DNA of 64,000 nucleotides from Branchiostoma lanceolatum (Eukaryota > Chordata > Leptocardii > Amphioxiformes > Branchiostomatidae), in NCBI RefSeq assembly GCF_035083965.1, contig NC_089723.1:6595501-6659500 (forward strand), written 5' to 3'. Under the pieces are notes generated by a model. The model was not told the origin of the DNA and did no database searches. It worked only from the letters and a program-made list of their open reading frames with translations. Of the stretch, positions 44,645-55,502 are shown piece by piece. Position numbers and translations under genes: made by a program. Each line of letters starts with the position of its first letter. Position 1 is the first letter of the stretch.

Positions 44645-44890
44645 TACTGCAATTCACTTTATCTTCACGGTTGCAAAATTTCACGGTGTAAGGCAAATGG
44701 ACATTTTCACTTAAATTTAACTTCACGGTGACAGCAAGTGATTTACAGAATGGATGTGTTCATCAGGAATCATAGATAATTAAAACAGTTTTTTTTCATG
44801 GTGATGATACATGTAAGTTCACGGTACAGAGGGGACCATGAAAACAGTGAACATAATTAAGTTACAGTGAAAGAAACAAGAATTACAGTA
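44645..44890 (+). mobile_element. TACTGTAATTC MITE, family C, copy 1
   Basis: 246 bp. The left end is TACTGCAATTCACTTTATCT with TCACGG; the right end is AAACAAGAATTACAGTA. The interior TTCACGGTG motifs alternate in both orientations. An inverted copy lies at 56629-56866. Confidence 0.75.
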
Positions 44891-45277
44891 TTGGTTGTCA
44901 CAAACCATGAAAGTATCAAAAGTATAACAGTCACAGAAGTTATACATATACTTTAAATCCTTATCCAATCACACATGGCCCGTGTTTGAGGAGACCCACA
45001 CCTGTCCAGAGCACATTAAAGAACCCACCACACTTAAGCTTATCAGAAAGAGTGTGCGTGGATCAAACTTTACGGTCTGGTCTTGCACAGCTTGTTTCTA
45101 CAGTACAAAACAGTTGTGTTACATGTACACCTAAAGGCAGTTTAGTAGAAGTTATGCGAAACAAAGAAACAAATATCAATTTACAGGTAACTACAATAAA
45201 ACTAGTCAAGAGAAATTTTGCAGTTGGCAACAGCATATTTTTACTCCAATTTTCCCTTCATTGTTATTACCTGTAGT

Positions 45278-48200
45278 ATGTCGCGGCCACAACTAGCAGT
45301 TCCGAGGGGCCCTGCCCCGCCCTATGACTTCCAGCTCCAGGTCGTGATGGTTGGGGAGTCCAGTGTGGGGAAGACCTGCATCATCAACAGGTTCACTGAG
45401 GACAAATATGAAGACCCCATCTCTACTGTAGGTAAGGATGAACTGATGGCCACATTCAAGCAATGCACTGTCCGATGACAAGTGAATACTAGTAATTGTC
45501 ACTGGCTAACTTTAAGGTACAGTGCAGCTTTCGGTGTGATACCTGTCCTTTAGTCTACTATAGATAATAGATCGATCCTGGCTGTCAATCAAAATTAGCG
45601 ATTCAGCCAATAGAGAACAGGATTTGATCACGTGATCATGAGCCATTTTGACTGACGTGGCTGATTTTGATGGAGGTGTTCGAGTTGCTAGGGCCTTGCT
45701 AAGGGGGGCGTGGCTTCGAGATCAGTCTATTAAGTATGCTGGCTATGGGTAAAATGATTTGTCAGAAGTTTGACCACCATAGGGCTTCTTCTACCTGCGG
45801 AAATGTTTAACTCCTTGCTGCAGGTTCTCTCTCATGGATAATCATTCACCCAAGTTTTGTAGAATTCTATTATCCTTAACTCCTTAAGCCCCCCTCTCAC
45901 TGGACCCATGGCATGCTGGTGGCGTCACTGCGGCCGATTGAATTGACCAAGCACTCAACGAATTTCATCGACAAAAAACGAATCTTTTTATAAGCTTTGT
46001 GTGTTTTGTTCTATTTTTTGTCATACGTGTACATTTTGAATGATATTCCCATTATAAAGTCAAGGGTAACACAAATCCAGTTTAGGACGCAGCAACAACG
46101 CCAGCGTGCCGCGGGTCCAGTGAGGGGGGGGCTTTAGGAAGGCCTGGTGGAGGCTGCATGGCCATGGCCATAATCTAGATTTGGTTTCTTCTTCCATTCA
46201 AAATCAAATATTATTCAGTCCAATTTAAATGAAAATGAATCGTGAAAATTACATTACAACTGTACATGTACCATTTTTTACTCTGTAATACCCCTGAATC
46301 TACCTACATGTACATCGTATTGTAAGTCAATCATTTTGTACGGTTGCTCTTCATATTGCACCTGGTGTGTTTCAGGCATTGACTTCAAAATTAGAATATT
46401 TGAGATGTTTGGCAAGAGAATACGACTTCAAATATGGTAAGTGCTGCATGCAGTTTCTAACATTTCGGGTAGTGTCTATGCTGATGTTGTGCATGTAACA
46501 TTATATAACACTTGTTAACATTTAACTTAAGGCTTTTAACTGTTAAATGATGCTTATATTGTGAGGATGAAAACTTCTTTCATGGAATGCCTGCTTTACT
46601 CTACAACTTCATCACTCTCATAATCAAAAAAGAATGTTTCACAATTGACTAAACTACCATTTTGTATATTAAATGTATCAATGTGCAGATAAATAAAAAG
46701 GAATAAAAGAATAAGGGGTCCTACTGTGCCATGTAAAATGTAATATGTAACTAAAACATAGTACTAGCTACTAGTAATGGTTGAATTGAACTTCTACCTC
46801 CTAGTTCCTACATACATATTTATTATTAAATATACAGTAACTGTACTTAGTATCAGTAAGCTTGACTGTAAGTAAGACATGGCTCGAAATTTTTTTTGGT
46901 GATAGGTGCACCGGTGCACCCATCCTAAAAATTTAGGTGCACAGAACGAATTTTGGGTGTACAAATTTTACTGAAATAAAGTAGTGTCAGCAGAACATGA
47001 TTACAAAGTTTAACCCTACTGCCTCTCTTAAGAACCTCAATCTGTAATTCTATAGCTATCTTCAAAATTTTAAACAAGTAATACATCAAATAAAGTACAA
47101 CAAATGCTTTTTCTGATACTCAGATTTCAAGAATATCCTGTATGCTACTAGCTAGTGTACAATAGTTCCTTCATATACATGTAGCCTTTAAAAATATCTA
47201 GGTGCACCCACAGTTAAAAAATTAGGTGCATAGCTCCAATTTTGGGTGCACTCAGTTGCACATGCACCCAGTATTTCGAACCCTGTAAGAGAAAGTGAAC
47301 TCTATACACACAAGGGGTTTGATAAGATTGTGGATGATATTTCAGGGACACAGCCGGCCATGAGAAGTTCAACACCATCACCACGCAGTACTACCACCGT
47401 GCAGACGGGGTCCTGCTGGTGTATGACATCACCAGGGAACACACCTTTGTCAGCATTCCCAAGTGGCTCAACCAAGTAGATGTGGTGAGCAATTAGTCAT
47501 TTCAGTGTCATGCAATGAACACGCACAAATGATGTACATTTAGCCTGGTTTCAACCAAGCCCCGTGTCCGCCCGCCGCCTGTAACGGCTATCCACTCCGC
47601 GGGGAGGGGAGAGAAACCCCCGGACAGCTGGAGTTTGCGTTATACAGACTAATGTACATTGTATAGTGCAAAAACAGCTTACTGCTTACCTGTGTGCCAC
47701 AATTTATTGTACTTTTTTTGCGACTCAAATAAAGAAATAAAATAATGATAAGTGATTTTCCCATACATGTATAACTAGCAAATTTAATCTTTATTGCATG
47801 TTCATTCCCCAGGGGGATAAATGCACTGGAGGCCACAGGGGGTGTTATTTTCAGTCAATATCTTTGTGCCTGAGTTTTGGATGCAATTAACAACTCAAAA
47901 CGACCATTATAGTGTATACAAAGAGAAAGTCTTATAATCAGGCCCAAAGCCAAGACCAAGATGGCGGACTAACTGCTTTTCGACCATGTGACCTGTTCTA
48001 AATATAACCCGAATCCTAGGTGCCACTCTGAAAATACACTACCATTTTGATAGTGTTTTTTTAATAGATTATAAGATAGATCAGGGGATAAGACTTTGGG
48101 ATATTAGGGTTCTTGAGTTTTACCATCAACAATGCTTTTTTTGCCTCAGTACGCCTCCCATGATGTGGAAAGATACCTGCTGGGAAACAAGTGTGATCAG

Positions 48201-50155
48201 GAGGTGCTTAGAGAAGTTCCAAGGGAAAGAGCAGAAAAGGTATGTGAAAATCTGAAGGTTCTGGGTTCAAATCCCAGTGTTGTGCCCTAAGAGGAAAGGT
48301 ATTCTACACCTAGTTCCTCACTCGACTCAATGAAATGAGTGCCTATACTTTCAGTTAGGTGTGGCCTCTTGGATGTCCCGAACCAGTATTTGAGGAGAGC
48401 CACACCTCGAGCACATTAAAGAGCCAGTTCACTTATTGTCAGTCAGAAGATTAGAGGTCCATCCTGGTGTTGTTGAAACCTACAGTCATTGTTGACATCT
48501 TGAAAGGGTGATGATGACCTGTTACATGTACATGTCAATCCTTCCACAAGACAGTGTGCTAAATCTCAGTCTACTAGCTTTTTGTCTAATACTTTCAAAA
48601 TTGTATAATTATGTGAGAAGAAAAATGAAATAAAAACTTTTTATCTTGTTGCATGATTTTTTGTGTTGTACTCACAGCTGGAGTAAAAGGATAATGACAA
48701 GTTTGAACAATGTTTTTTATTCTCCCGACAGTTTGCTGTTGAGTACAACATCAACTTTGTGGAGGTCAGTGCAAAGACCAACACAGGCATCGAGCATGCC
48801 TTCAGGGACCTAGTGGAAAGTATCCTACGTAAGGTAAGTTATTATTAGATAATGGTTTATTGGTCAGAAATTACCTGTGCAATGGCAGCCAGTGCTGAAT
48901 TGCTGCAGGGTTTACAATCACATAATACACAACAGATACATACATTTGTAATTGCTCCACACTTACACTTTGTGGAACTGTTGCAAGGGTCTGGGCGGCT
49001 GCCATTCGGCGCCAGCAGGTGACCTCAATACGACCATCCCCAACCAAAGTCAGGTACCCATTCACACCTGGGTGGAGTGAGGAAAGTCGTGTAAAGTGCC
49101 TTTCCCAAGTACATGAATATATTGCAAAATGAGTTCTTTTCAACATCAAAATAAAAGGTCATTTGTATCATGGTACTTGACATTCTGATAATAGATTTTA
49201 CACACTATTTCTGTGTTACACAAAGTAACAAACAAACAAAGTAAATAGCTTACCAAGAAACTTTCAATCACTTTAATCTCTGACCCCTCCCAAGTTGATT
49301 TGACCAATGTCACATGACCTGAACAGAAGTGTGCCATCAGCAATGGGTCAAAGGTGACTGGTAGTTGGTAATGGCCCCCGTCTCGGTTAAGGGTCTCATG
49401 AAATACTAGTACATGTAGGCTTTGTTTCATTTAAACTTGAAAAGGGTCAGTCAGAGTACTGACCGAAAGCTCGTTGTTATTATGATAAGTTCTTTACTTT
49501 GAAATTCATAGTGTACTGAAATAGCATAATAAAATAATGTGAACAAGGTTAACAACTGCAAAATATACAGAAATGTACACATGTACACGTAGGCATATCA
49601 GAGTCACAGACAATTGTTGTAACCAGATTTATGTCAATTTTACCTTGGCCGCAAAATGTTCGATATGGGTGTTCCAGACCGTGTGATATTTTCTTTATCA
49701 CATGGGGTTCTAAGTTGTATCACACAGGCTTCCATAGAATATTTAGAATGCATTTCAAGTGCACCGGTTGTGCCGCTGTCGAAAATTCGAATGCCGGAGT
49801 CGGAGGTTGGAATCGATGTTGTTACGAATTCTTTGTTCGAGGACACAAAACTCTCTCAACTTCAGAGGCATTTCGCATTGAAATGTGTGTTTTTCCGGGT
49901 TGGTATGACATAGATAAAATACAACACGGTGTTTTCCGCATCACCCTCGGTCCCGGCCCTCCCGCGGGTCCCATCGCCCTCCGGGTTTCGGCCACCATGT
50001 TGTATTCTATATTTATCTTTATATGTATGTGTGATGATTCTTTCCAGAGGCCGGACGCCCCCGCCATGATGGACGAGAGAATCCAGCTGAACAGAGGCGA
50101 CTACGAACGGTCCCCACAATCCGCCACCAAGTCATGCAGCGGGAGGTGTGTGTAG
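45278..50155 (+). CDS. Rab-family small GTPase, Rab12/Rab8-like group
   Basis: Six coding exons (45278-45431, 46376-46436, 47346-47484, 48150-48239, 48732-48833, 50048-50155), 217 residues, all phases consistent. A 3' splice site (TTATTACCTGTAG) just before the ATG suggests an upstream noncoding exon. G1 is GESSVGKT (26-33), G2 Thr50 in STVGIDFK, G3 DTAGHEKF (73-80), G4 NKCD (131-134), G5 SAK (161-163). The Rab family stretches VGIDFKI, KRIRLQIWDTAG and LLVYDIT are present. Two things are odd. His77 replaces the catalytic Gln, and the tail ends C-S-G-R-C-V, not one of the usual CC, CXC, CCX or CXXX prenylation ends. Rabs direct vesicle traffic as membrane-bound switches. The subfamily is unresolved: strand beta2 and switch II look most like Rab12 to me. 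Introns 1 and 2 hold MITEs; intron 5 holds two repeats. Confidence 0.88.
45887..46133 (+). mobile_element. Harbinger-like MITE, family A, copy 2
   Basis: 247 bp in intron 1 of the Rab gene. Ends AGCCCCCCTCTCACTGGACC and GGTCCAGTGAGGGGGGGCT; target duplication TTA (45884-45886 and 46134-46136). Same orientation as copy 1. Confidence 0.88.
46878..47285. mobile_element. GGTGCACC-rich inverted-repeat element
   Basis: In Rab intron 2, ending 60 bp before exon 3. ACATGGCTCGAAATTTTTT opposes ATTTCGAACCCTGT. Just inside each end are repeated (T)AGGTGCAC / GTGCACCC motifs. About 408 bp, no coding capacity. Confidence 0.65.
48255..48480 (+). mobile_element. Possible tRNA-derived SINE fragment
   Basis: In Rab intron 4. 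A B-box-like GGTTCTGGGTTCAAATCCCA is followed by GTGCCCTAAGAGGAAAGGTA and TTCCTCACTCGACTCAATG, a layout typical of SINEs; the A box is missing. It ends with GAGAGCCACACC…GAGCACATTAAAGAGCC, also found near 44992. Confidence 0.45.
48880..49130 (-). mobile_element. SINE core-like repeat (CTTGGGAAAGGCACTTTACA)
   Basis: In Rab intron 5. The minus strand reads ACTTGGGAAAGGCACTTTAC, ACGACTTTCCTCACTCCACC, CAGGTGTGAATGGGTACCTG and GGTTGGGGATGGTCGTATTG. This block is familiar to me from SINE bodies of marine invertebrates. No tRNA head is visible. Confidence 0.5.
49670..49945 (+). mobile_element. GTGTGATGCGGAAA inverted-end element, copy 1
   Basis: In Rab intron 5. Internal GCTTCCATAGAATAT, GGTTGGAATCGATGTTGTTA and TTTCGCATTGAAATGTGTGT recur inverted at 61995-62260 in a GMPPA intron. 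The right end is GGTGTTTTCCGCATCAC and the left end GTGTGATATTTTC. The 174-codon open frame across it and into exon 6 is fortuitous apart from exon 6. Confidence 0.65.
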
Positions 50156-50250
50156 CAGTCCCAACAGAAGTGCAGTCTAATGGAGTAAAGTACTTTTGTA
50201 CTGAAACATTCATGTACATTGTATATTGTGTACTGTATACAGAGGATGTT

Positions 50251-50455
50251 GATATACATGTAGTCAAACCTGTACAAGACAAAGTGACATTCTCTACATG
50301 AGGACTATCTATCCAATGTGACCACTTTTTGGTGGTCCCTTAGATAATTTAGACACAAGCATTAAGACTCCTGTCTACAGTGACCACCTGTCCACATAGA
50401 CCAGATTTTATCGGTCCCCTGAGTAGTTTTCTTCGGTAGTTTTGACTGTACATGT
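50251..50455. mobile_element. AGTCAAACCTG MITE, short diverged copy
   Basis: GTAGTCAAACCTGTACAAG opposes AGTTTTGACTGTACATG, with GTGACCAC and GACCACCTGTCC inside. Related to the larger copy at 55503-56323. Confidence 0.55.
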
Positions 50456-50661
50456 ATTATCTTACTTGATACTGTAGGTTAAACCCTCTCTTTTAGCATA
50501 CACTTAGTAGTGAAACCTTAATTTCTAATCTTAGATTTACATTAATTTTAATATATCTTAGATTTACATTAATTTTAATATACTGTTGCGGAAGGGAAAC
50601 CTTTTTTCCATCCCCTTTCATGCCCAAAAACCCTCATAAGCACCTGTCCCTGACCCTATAC

Positions 50662-50815
50662 GGCCACACCAATTTTTGTGTGTGTTTCTCGGAATCGTCT
50701 CTCGTGTTTTTCCATTTTTGAAAATTTTTCCCATTTTTGATTTCTTTTTTCTCCCTGTTGTTCCAATTTTTTTCTCAAAAAAATCAGAGAATCAAGAAAT
50801 AAAATTGGTGTGGCC
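50662..50815. mobile_element. GGCCACACCAATT MITE, family B, copy 2
   Basis: 154 bp, ends GGCCACACCAATTTTTG and AAAATTGGTGTGGCC, target duplication TAC (50659-50661 and 50816-50818). Confidence 0.85.
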
Positions 50816-51515
50816 TACCATTTTTCAAAAATTACCTCACTGCCCAAATCCTGTCCCAATCATTGAATCCTATCCCCGAATTACACAATCACCTGAACCT
50901 ATACATGTACAGGACCTAGTGGATTAGATCGCTCCTACATTGCTAGGAAAGTCTCTAGAAAAATTTCTAGAAAAGTTGATGTGTGTTTCAGTACAGAAGT
51001 TACTGTTCAAGCCCCACTATAGGACTGCTACACAGCACCTCCCCAAATGTCATGTGCAGTTTTTGTCTTATCACTGTTTCAACTTTTTTTACATCCAAAT
51101 ACAACCCATCAATTCATATACATCATGTAAGGTTTCTTAACTGTTATGGTGGTTTCAAGTGTTACGCAAACAAAAATGTCAACTGTCATTGACAAGTATT
51201 AACTGCTTGATCTATTAGGTAGAATCAAACAGAAGGGCCTTTTTATCCATTTTTAAAACACTTTTTATTGTTGCATCATCTTTATACAAGCATTTGTATT
51301 GTTTTCCACATCATTTATTTTTACTTAGGTGAGGATTTTTTTTTTTAATCAAGTACAGTCATATTATCAAGAAATGCAGAGGGAATTTTATGCATCATTC
51401 TGTTTCCAAAGTTGTCTTCCTAGTTATGGCTAGCTTATAAGACAGTAACATAATTTTATGTGCAATGTTATTGTATATCTTTGGAGTCTTCTTGCAACTT
51501 TCCTGCTAATGACTA
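50816..51515. other. Rab-GMPPA spacer, no gene recognised
   Basis: A/T-rich DNA with no supported exon; some may be the Rab 3' UTR. Confidence 0.4.
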
Positions 51516-51770
51516 GACCACACCAATTCAATTTGTTGTTTCTGAGATTTAATGAAAAAAAAGAAAAGAAAATGCTGAGCTCAAAGATCAACATGAAAAA
51601 GTCTTTATGAAAAAGTCTGTACCCTGGTATTCACAGTTTTAGGGAGTGAATATACAAATTTAATGTAGTCAGATGCAAGTTTTTCTCACATCCCTCAGTT
51701 TTCATATTGGCCTCTTGGTAAAGTTTTACTTTGAAATTTTAAAAGAACAAGGAAATTAATTGGTGTGGAT
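51516..51770. mobile_element. GGCCACACCAATT MITE, family B, copy 3 (diverged)
   Basis: GACCACACCAATTCAATTTG opposes AAATTAATTGGTGTGG. The termini have point changes and the flanks no longer form a perfect 3-bp duplication (CTA against ATA). Confidence 0.7.
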
Positions 51771-52506
51771 ATAAATTAGGGTATTTTTGTATGTGTAGCT
51801 TTTGTACCTACACTAGATCTTTTGCTTTAGGTCTGTGTATAAAGTAGACAAAAATGTAAATACTATTAGGTAGATAATTGAATTTAGATTATTAAAGGAT
51901 GCAGAAACTAACCGTTTTGTTATTGTCAGTACAATTATTATTATGTGAACAGTGGTTGTAAGCTGGAATAAGGATGCTTGATTTTGATATTTTGTACTTT
52001 TTTATTTCAAATTCTTAATAACATTTTTTTATTTTGCTGTATGTCCAAATATGATATAAAGCTGAGTCATAAAGTAACTTTTTGTAAAACCCAGTGAAAC
52101 GTGTTTTCTGTGAAATTATTGAACACAATCCCTAGCTATGTACCTTATATCCTAATGATTGAATCATGGAAAAGCCTAGTCTGATATCCAAACCTATTGT
52201 AGTTGTCGAATCTCTTTTTCTCGCATATAGCAAAGAGGACGGAAGAGACTCGGCAACTATGATAGGTTTGGATACAAGGCTGGGGAAAGCCCTTCAAGAT
52301 AGAATATGATTAATGTAGATACCATCTTTATATGCTAAGTTTTGACATACATGTACAACATTGTACAATGATGTAAATAGATAGTAAGCCTGTAGGTTAT
52401 TGAAATTATGCAAGTCAAGAGTTTTCTCTACAAGTCAGACCATAGCAGTTGCTTAGATGTGATTGAAAGATTTTTAACAGTTGGGATTAACCATTTTTCT
52501 AACTCA

Positions 52507-52754
52507 AGCCCCCCTCTCACTGGATACGCGGCACGCTGGCTGGGTCGCTGCATCCTAAACTGGATTTGTGTTACCCTTGACTTTATAATTGGAATATCAT
52601 TCAAAATGTACAAGTATGACCAAAAAGACAACAAAACACAAAACGCTTATTAAAAAGTTTCGTTTTTTGTCGATGAAAGTGGTTGAGTGCTTTGTCAATT
52701 CGATTGGCCGCAGCGACAATGTCAGCGTGCCGCGGGTCCAGTGATAGGGGGGCT
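52507..52754 (-). mobile_element. Harbinger-like MITE, family A, copy 3
   Basis: 248 bp in reverse orientation relative to copies 1 and 2: the internal CTAAACTGGATTTGTGTTAC is the complement of their right halves. Target duplication TCA (52504-52506 and 52755-52757). Confidence 0.85.
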
Positions 52755-53216
52755 TCAGATCTGTAATACCTCCTTATGGTACAAACACTGAATACATTTG
52801 TGGACTTTTGGCCTGGAAAGAGGGTCCTGTCTCTGTACAGTAATTCTATGTCACAAACTAACGCTTCCAGTTTAGAAGGCTTTTAAGCAGTCAGAGTTAC
52901 TGTTCAAGGCAAATTTGTACCTTTTGTGCAATGCAATGGTGAGCCAAAATCTAAGGCCACACAGTAGTGTTAAGACTTACAGTGCATTGTTATACTTTTC
53001 CCCAGTATGATCCAAATCACCCACCATACTGGTAGGCAATGTCAGTCTATTTTACTGTGCACAAGTATGACGCACTTCTTTTGTAGGAAAATGGACCTGG
53101 AAGCTTACCACCAAATGTTTAGTCAGCTAAATGTGTAGATTTGTCTTAGAAATCAGGTAACATACAATTATGAGCTTAATCATTTTAAAGATCAAATTTG
53201 CTCTTAGGCCACACAA

Positions 53217-53434
53217 ATTTGATTTCTTGGTTAACGGATTTTTAATTTTAGAGAGAAAAAATCATGAAAACAGAAGTCTGGGGTGAAAACTTGCACCTGA
53301 CCCTGTTCACTCCCTGATACTGTGTGCACCAAAGTAAAAACATTCCTCTGAGATTCTGTTTTCATGTTGATTTTCCAATCTTTTTTTTTACATCTTTTTT
53401 ATTCCGTTAACCAAGAAAATAAATTGGTGTGGCC
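53217..53434. mobile_element. GGCCACACCAATT MITE, family B, copy 4
   Basis: 218 bp, ends GGCCACACAAATTTGATTTC and AAATAAATTGGTGTGGCC, inner TTGGTTAACGGATTTTTAAT against CCGTTAACCAAG, target duplication TTA (53214-53216 and 53435-53437). Confidence 0.88.
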
Positions 53435-53573
53435 TTAACTCCTAACAGAAGCAAGAACACTTAGGGCAAAACAGGGTTAAGGTTATACATATGCATGTAC
53501 ATGTACATGTACATGAGGACAGAAAATGACATATGTAATGTATTTTGTAATGCAGTAGTTTGGATAAAAAAAC

Positions 53574-53787
53574 TACTCTCCAAGCAGAGGATGGGTTCCG
53601 GCAGGTTTTTGACATGTTTTTAGGCGATTTTGTCGGGCTTTTTAATCTTTCATTTTTTTTGTCTAGACAAAAAAAAAAGAAATCTAGACAAAGAAATGAA
53701 ATATTTTCATCTTTTTTTGTTTAGACAAAAAAAAATGAAAAAGTAGAAAGCCTGACAAAAACGCCTAAAAACATGTCTTGGAGAGTA
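53574..53787. mobile_element. TACTCTCCAAG palindromic element
   Basis: TACTCTCCAAG opposes CTTGGAGAGTA. Inner arms include GACATGTTTTTAGGCGATTT with GTCGGGC, and GCCTGACAAAAACGCC with TAAAAACATGTC. The centre is runs of T and A with GTCTAGACAAA palindromes. About 214 bp, no coding capacity. Confidence 0.7.
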
Positions 53788-54225
53788 TTAAAAAATGTGA
53801 CTGGTTAAATTGCACAGGCCTTGGAGACTATTTGTACATCACATGTACACAAACTGTTATATGCTCTACATAACAATACTGTCTATGGGAAAGACAGATC
53901 AAAAGTTTAAAAATTTTGACTCATCATGGAACCTGCTATGATTATAAATTAACATGGCTAGTATTAAGTAATGTTTCATTTTTACTAAATTACAGATTAG
54001 ATTTGTCATGTTAACAGTCTAGCAAATGTGAGTAGGGATATATAATGCATAGGGCCATTAACTTGACAAAAATCATGTATTCTATTTCATGTACTCCGAT
54101 GAAATGTTATGTAATCATGTACAGAATTTGTGCTATAAAGATGGAAACTAAGACATGGCAGGGCTGTCTCTTTCCTTTCTCAGTAAATGAGTGGCACAAC
54201 AGACATAGTCTCTAGACCTGTATCA

Positions 54226-54576
54226 AGCCCGTCACACATTCAGGGCCTAAAATTCCCACGACTTTGCTCCTGACCAATCCCCAACCAAGGTCGGTGCTGG
54301 GTTGGGAGTAGCCTGGAATCTATCCTAATTCTAGCTCCAGTAAGTTCTTCTGACCACATCCAAAGTCCAAACTGAATAATTATTTTACTTTATTATACTT
54401 TCCCAAATTTTGTTTTTTCAAAAAGTGTAGTCGGCTGGAACAGACAACTTTTTAGTTGGCAACTTCACCGAACAACTCTCGACCACAGATGACCTTGCTT
54501 ACCACTAACTCCAAACCATGTTCTAAATGAGGTGGAAAGCTTAAGGCCAAGGTCGACTATGCATGTGATGGTGATT
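54226..54576. mobile_element. AGCCCCTGTCACAC element, family E, diverged copy
   Basis: AGCCCGTCACACATTCAGG, GCTCCTGACCAATCCCCAAC, CAAGGTCGGTGCTGGG and ATTCTAGCTCCAGT match the copy at 61293-61642. Right terminus decayed. Confidence 0.6.
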
Positions 54577-54884
54577 TTAAGCCATCAGTTCAACAGTCAT
54601 TACCATGTTCAAGGAGATTGATATACTGATTACTGTGTGACACCACATATTTCTGGCTTTTGGAAACTTGAGACTCAGACCATTATTCACATGGGATAAT
54701 TCCTCTCCTGATTGTTAAATCCTTCTTCCACATCCATTATAATGAGCCAATTCCATCTAATTGTAACATCAGTTACCAGTGCTCAGGTACACTGGATAGA
54801 CTTGTAATACACTGCTCCCATCTTCCTGAAAATTCAACTCTAACCCATGCAACAGTTTATGTGTGTAAGTTTTACTGTATTTTG

Positions 54885-55502
54885 TTATCTCCATGAAAAA
54901 AGGCTTTTTCATGGATATACTGTTTTGCGTGTGTTTGGTGTTTGTGTGTATGTATGTGTCACCGGATGCTTAAAGTCACCATAACTGTAGAACCTGTACA
55001 TGGATTGTAATGATTTTTGGTATGTGGGTGGGTGTTAAGAGGAGGAAGCTAAGGTCAAGGTCGATTTTGGGCCCCCTGGCATGTGTGACTGGAACTGCAA
55101 TGGCATGTTTGTAAAAATCTTCAATGTAGAAGAACTGAAGAGAGGATCGACAGATCGTCATGTTATTTGGTACGCAGGTAGGTTGGACAGAGATGTACAC
55201 ACTGAAGTGCAAATCATACAAAGTTAGTGTGTTTGCATGTGTGTGAGCGTGTGTGTATGTTTGTGTCACCGTGTGTGTATGTATGTGTCACCGGATGCGT
55301 AAAATCAGCATAACTATAGAACATGTAGATGAATTGTAATGATATTTGGTATGTGGGTAGGTGTCGAGATGAAAAAGGTCAAGGTCGATTTTGGGCCCCC
55401 TGGTATGTGTCACAGGAACTGTAATGGCGTATTTGTCAAAATCTTCATAGGAGAATAACTGAAGAAAGGAGCGACAGATTTTCATGTTATTTACTATGCA
55501 GG
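54885..55502 (+). repeat. GGTCAAGGTCGATTTTGG dispersed repeat, two tandem copies
   Basis: TATCTCCATGAAAAAAGGCT hairpin terminus, GTGTGTTTG run, then AAGGTCAAGGTCGATTTTGG with GCCCCCTGGCATGTG at about 55050; a second unit with the same core at about 55378. The repeat is interrupted by the element at 55503 and resumes at 56324. Confidence 0.7.

Noticed and set aside
49631-50155. 174-codon frame covering the last Rab exon and upstream DNA
   Set aside because: Only the last 35 codons belong to the Rab; the rest is the intronic inverted-end element read through the TTTCCAG acceptor.
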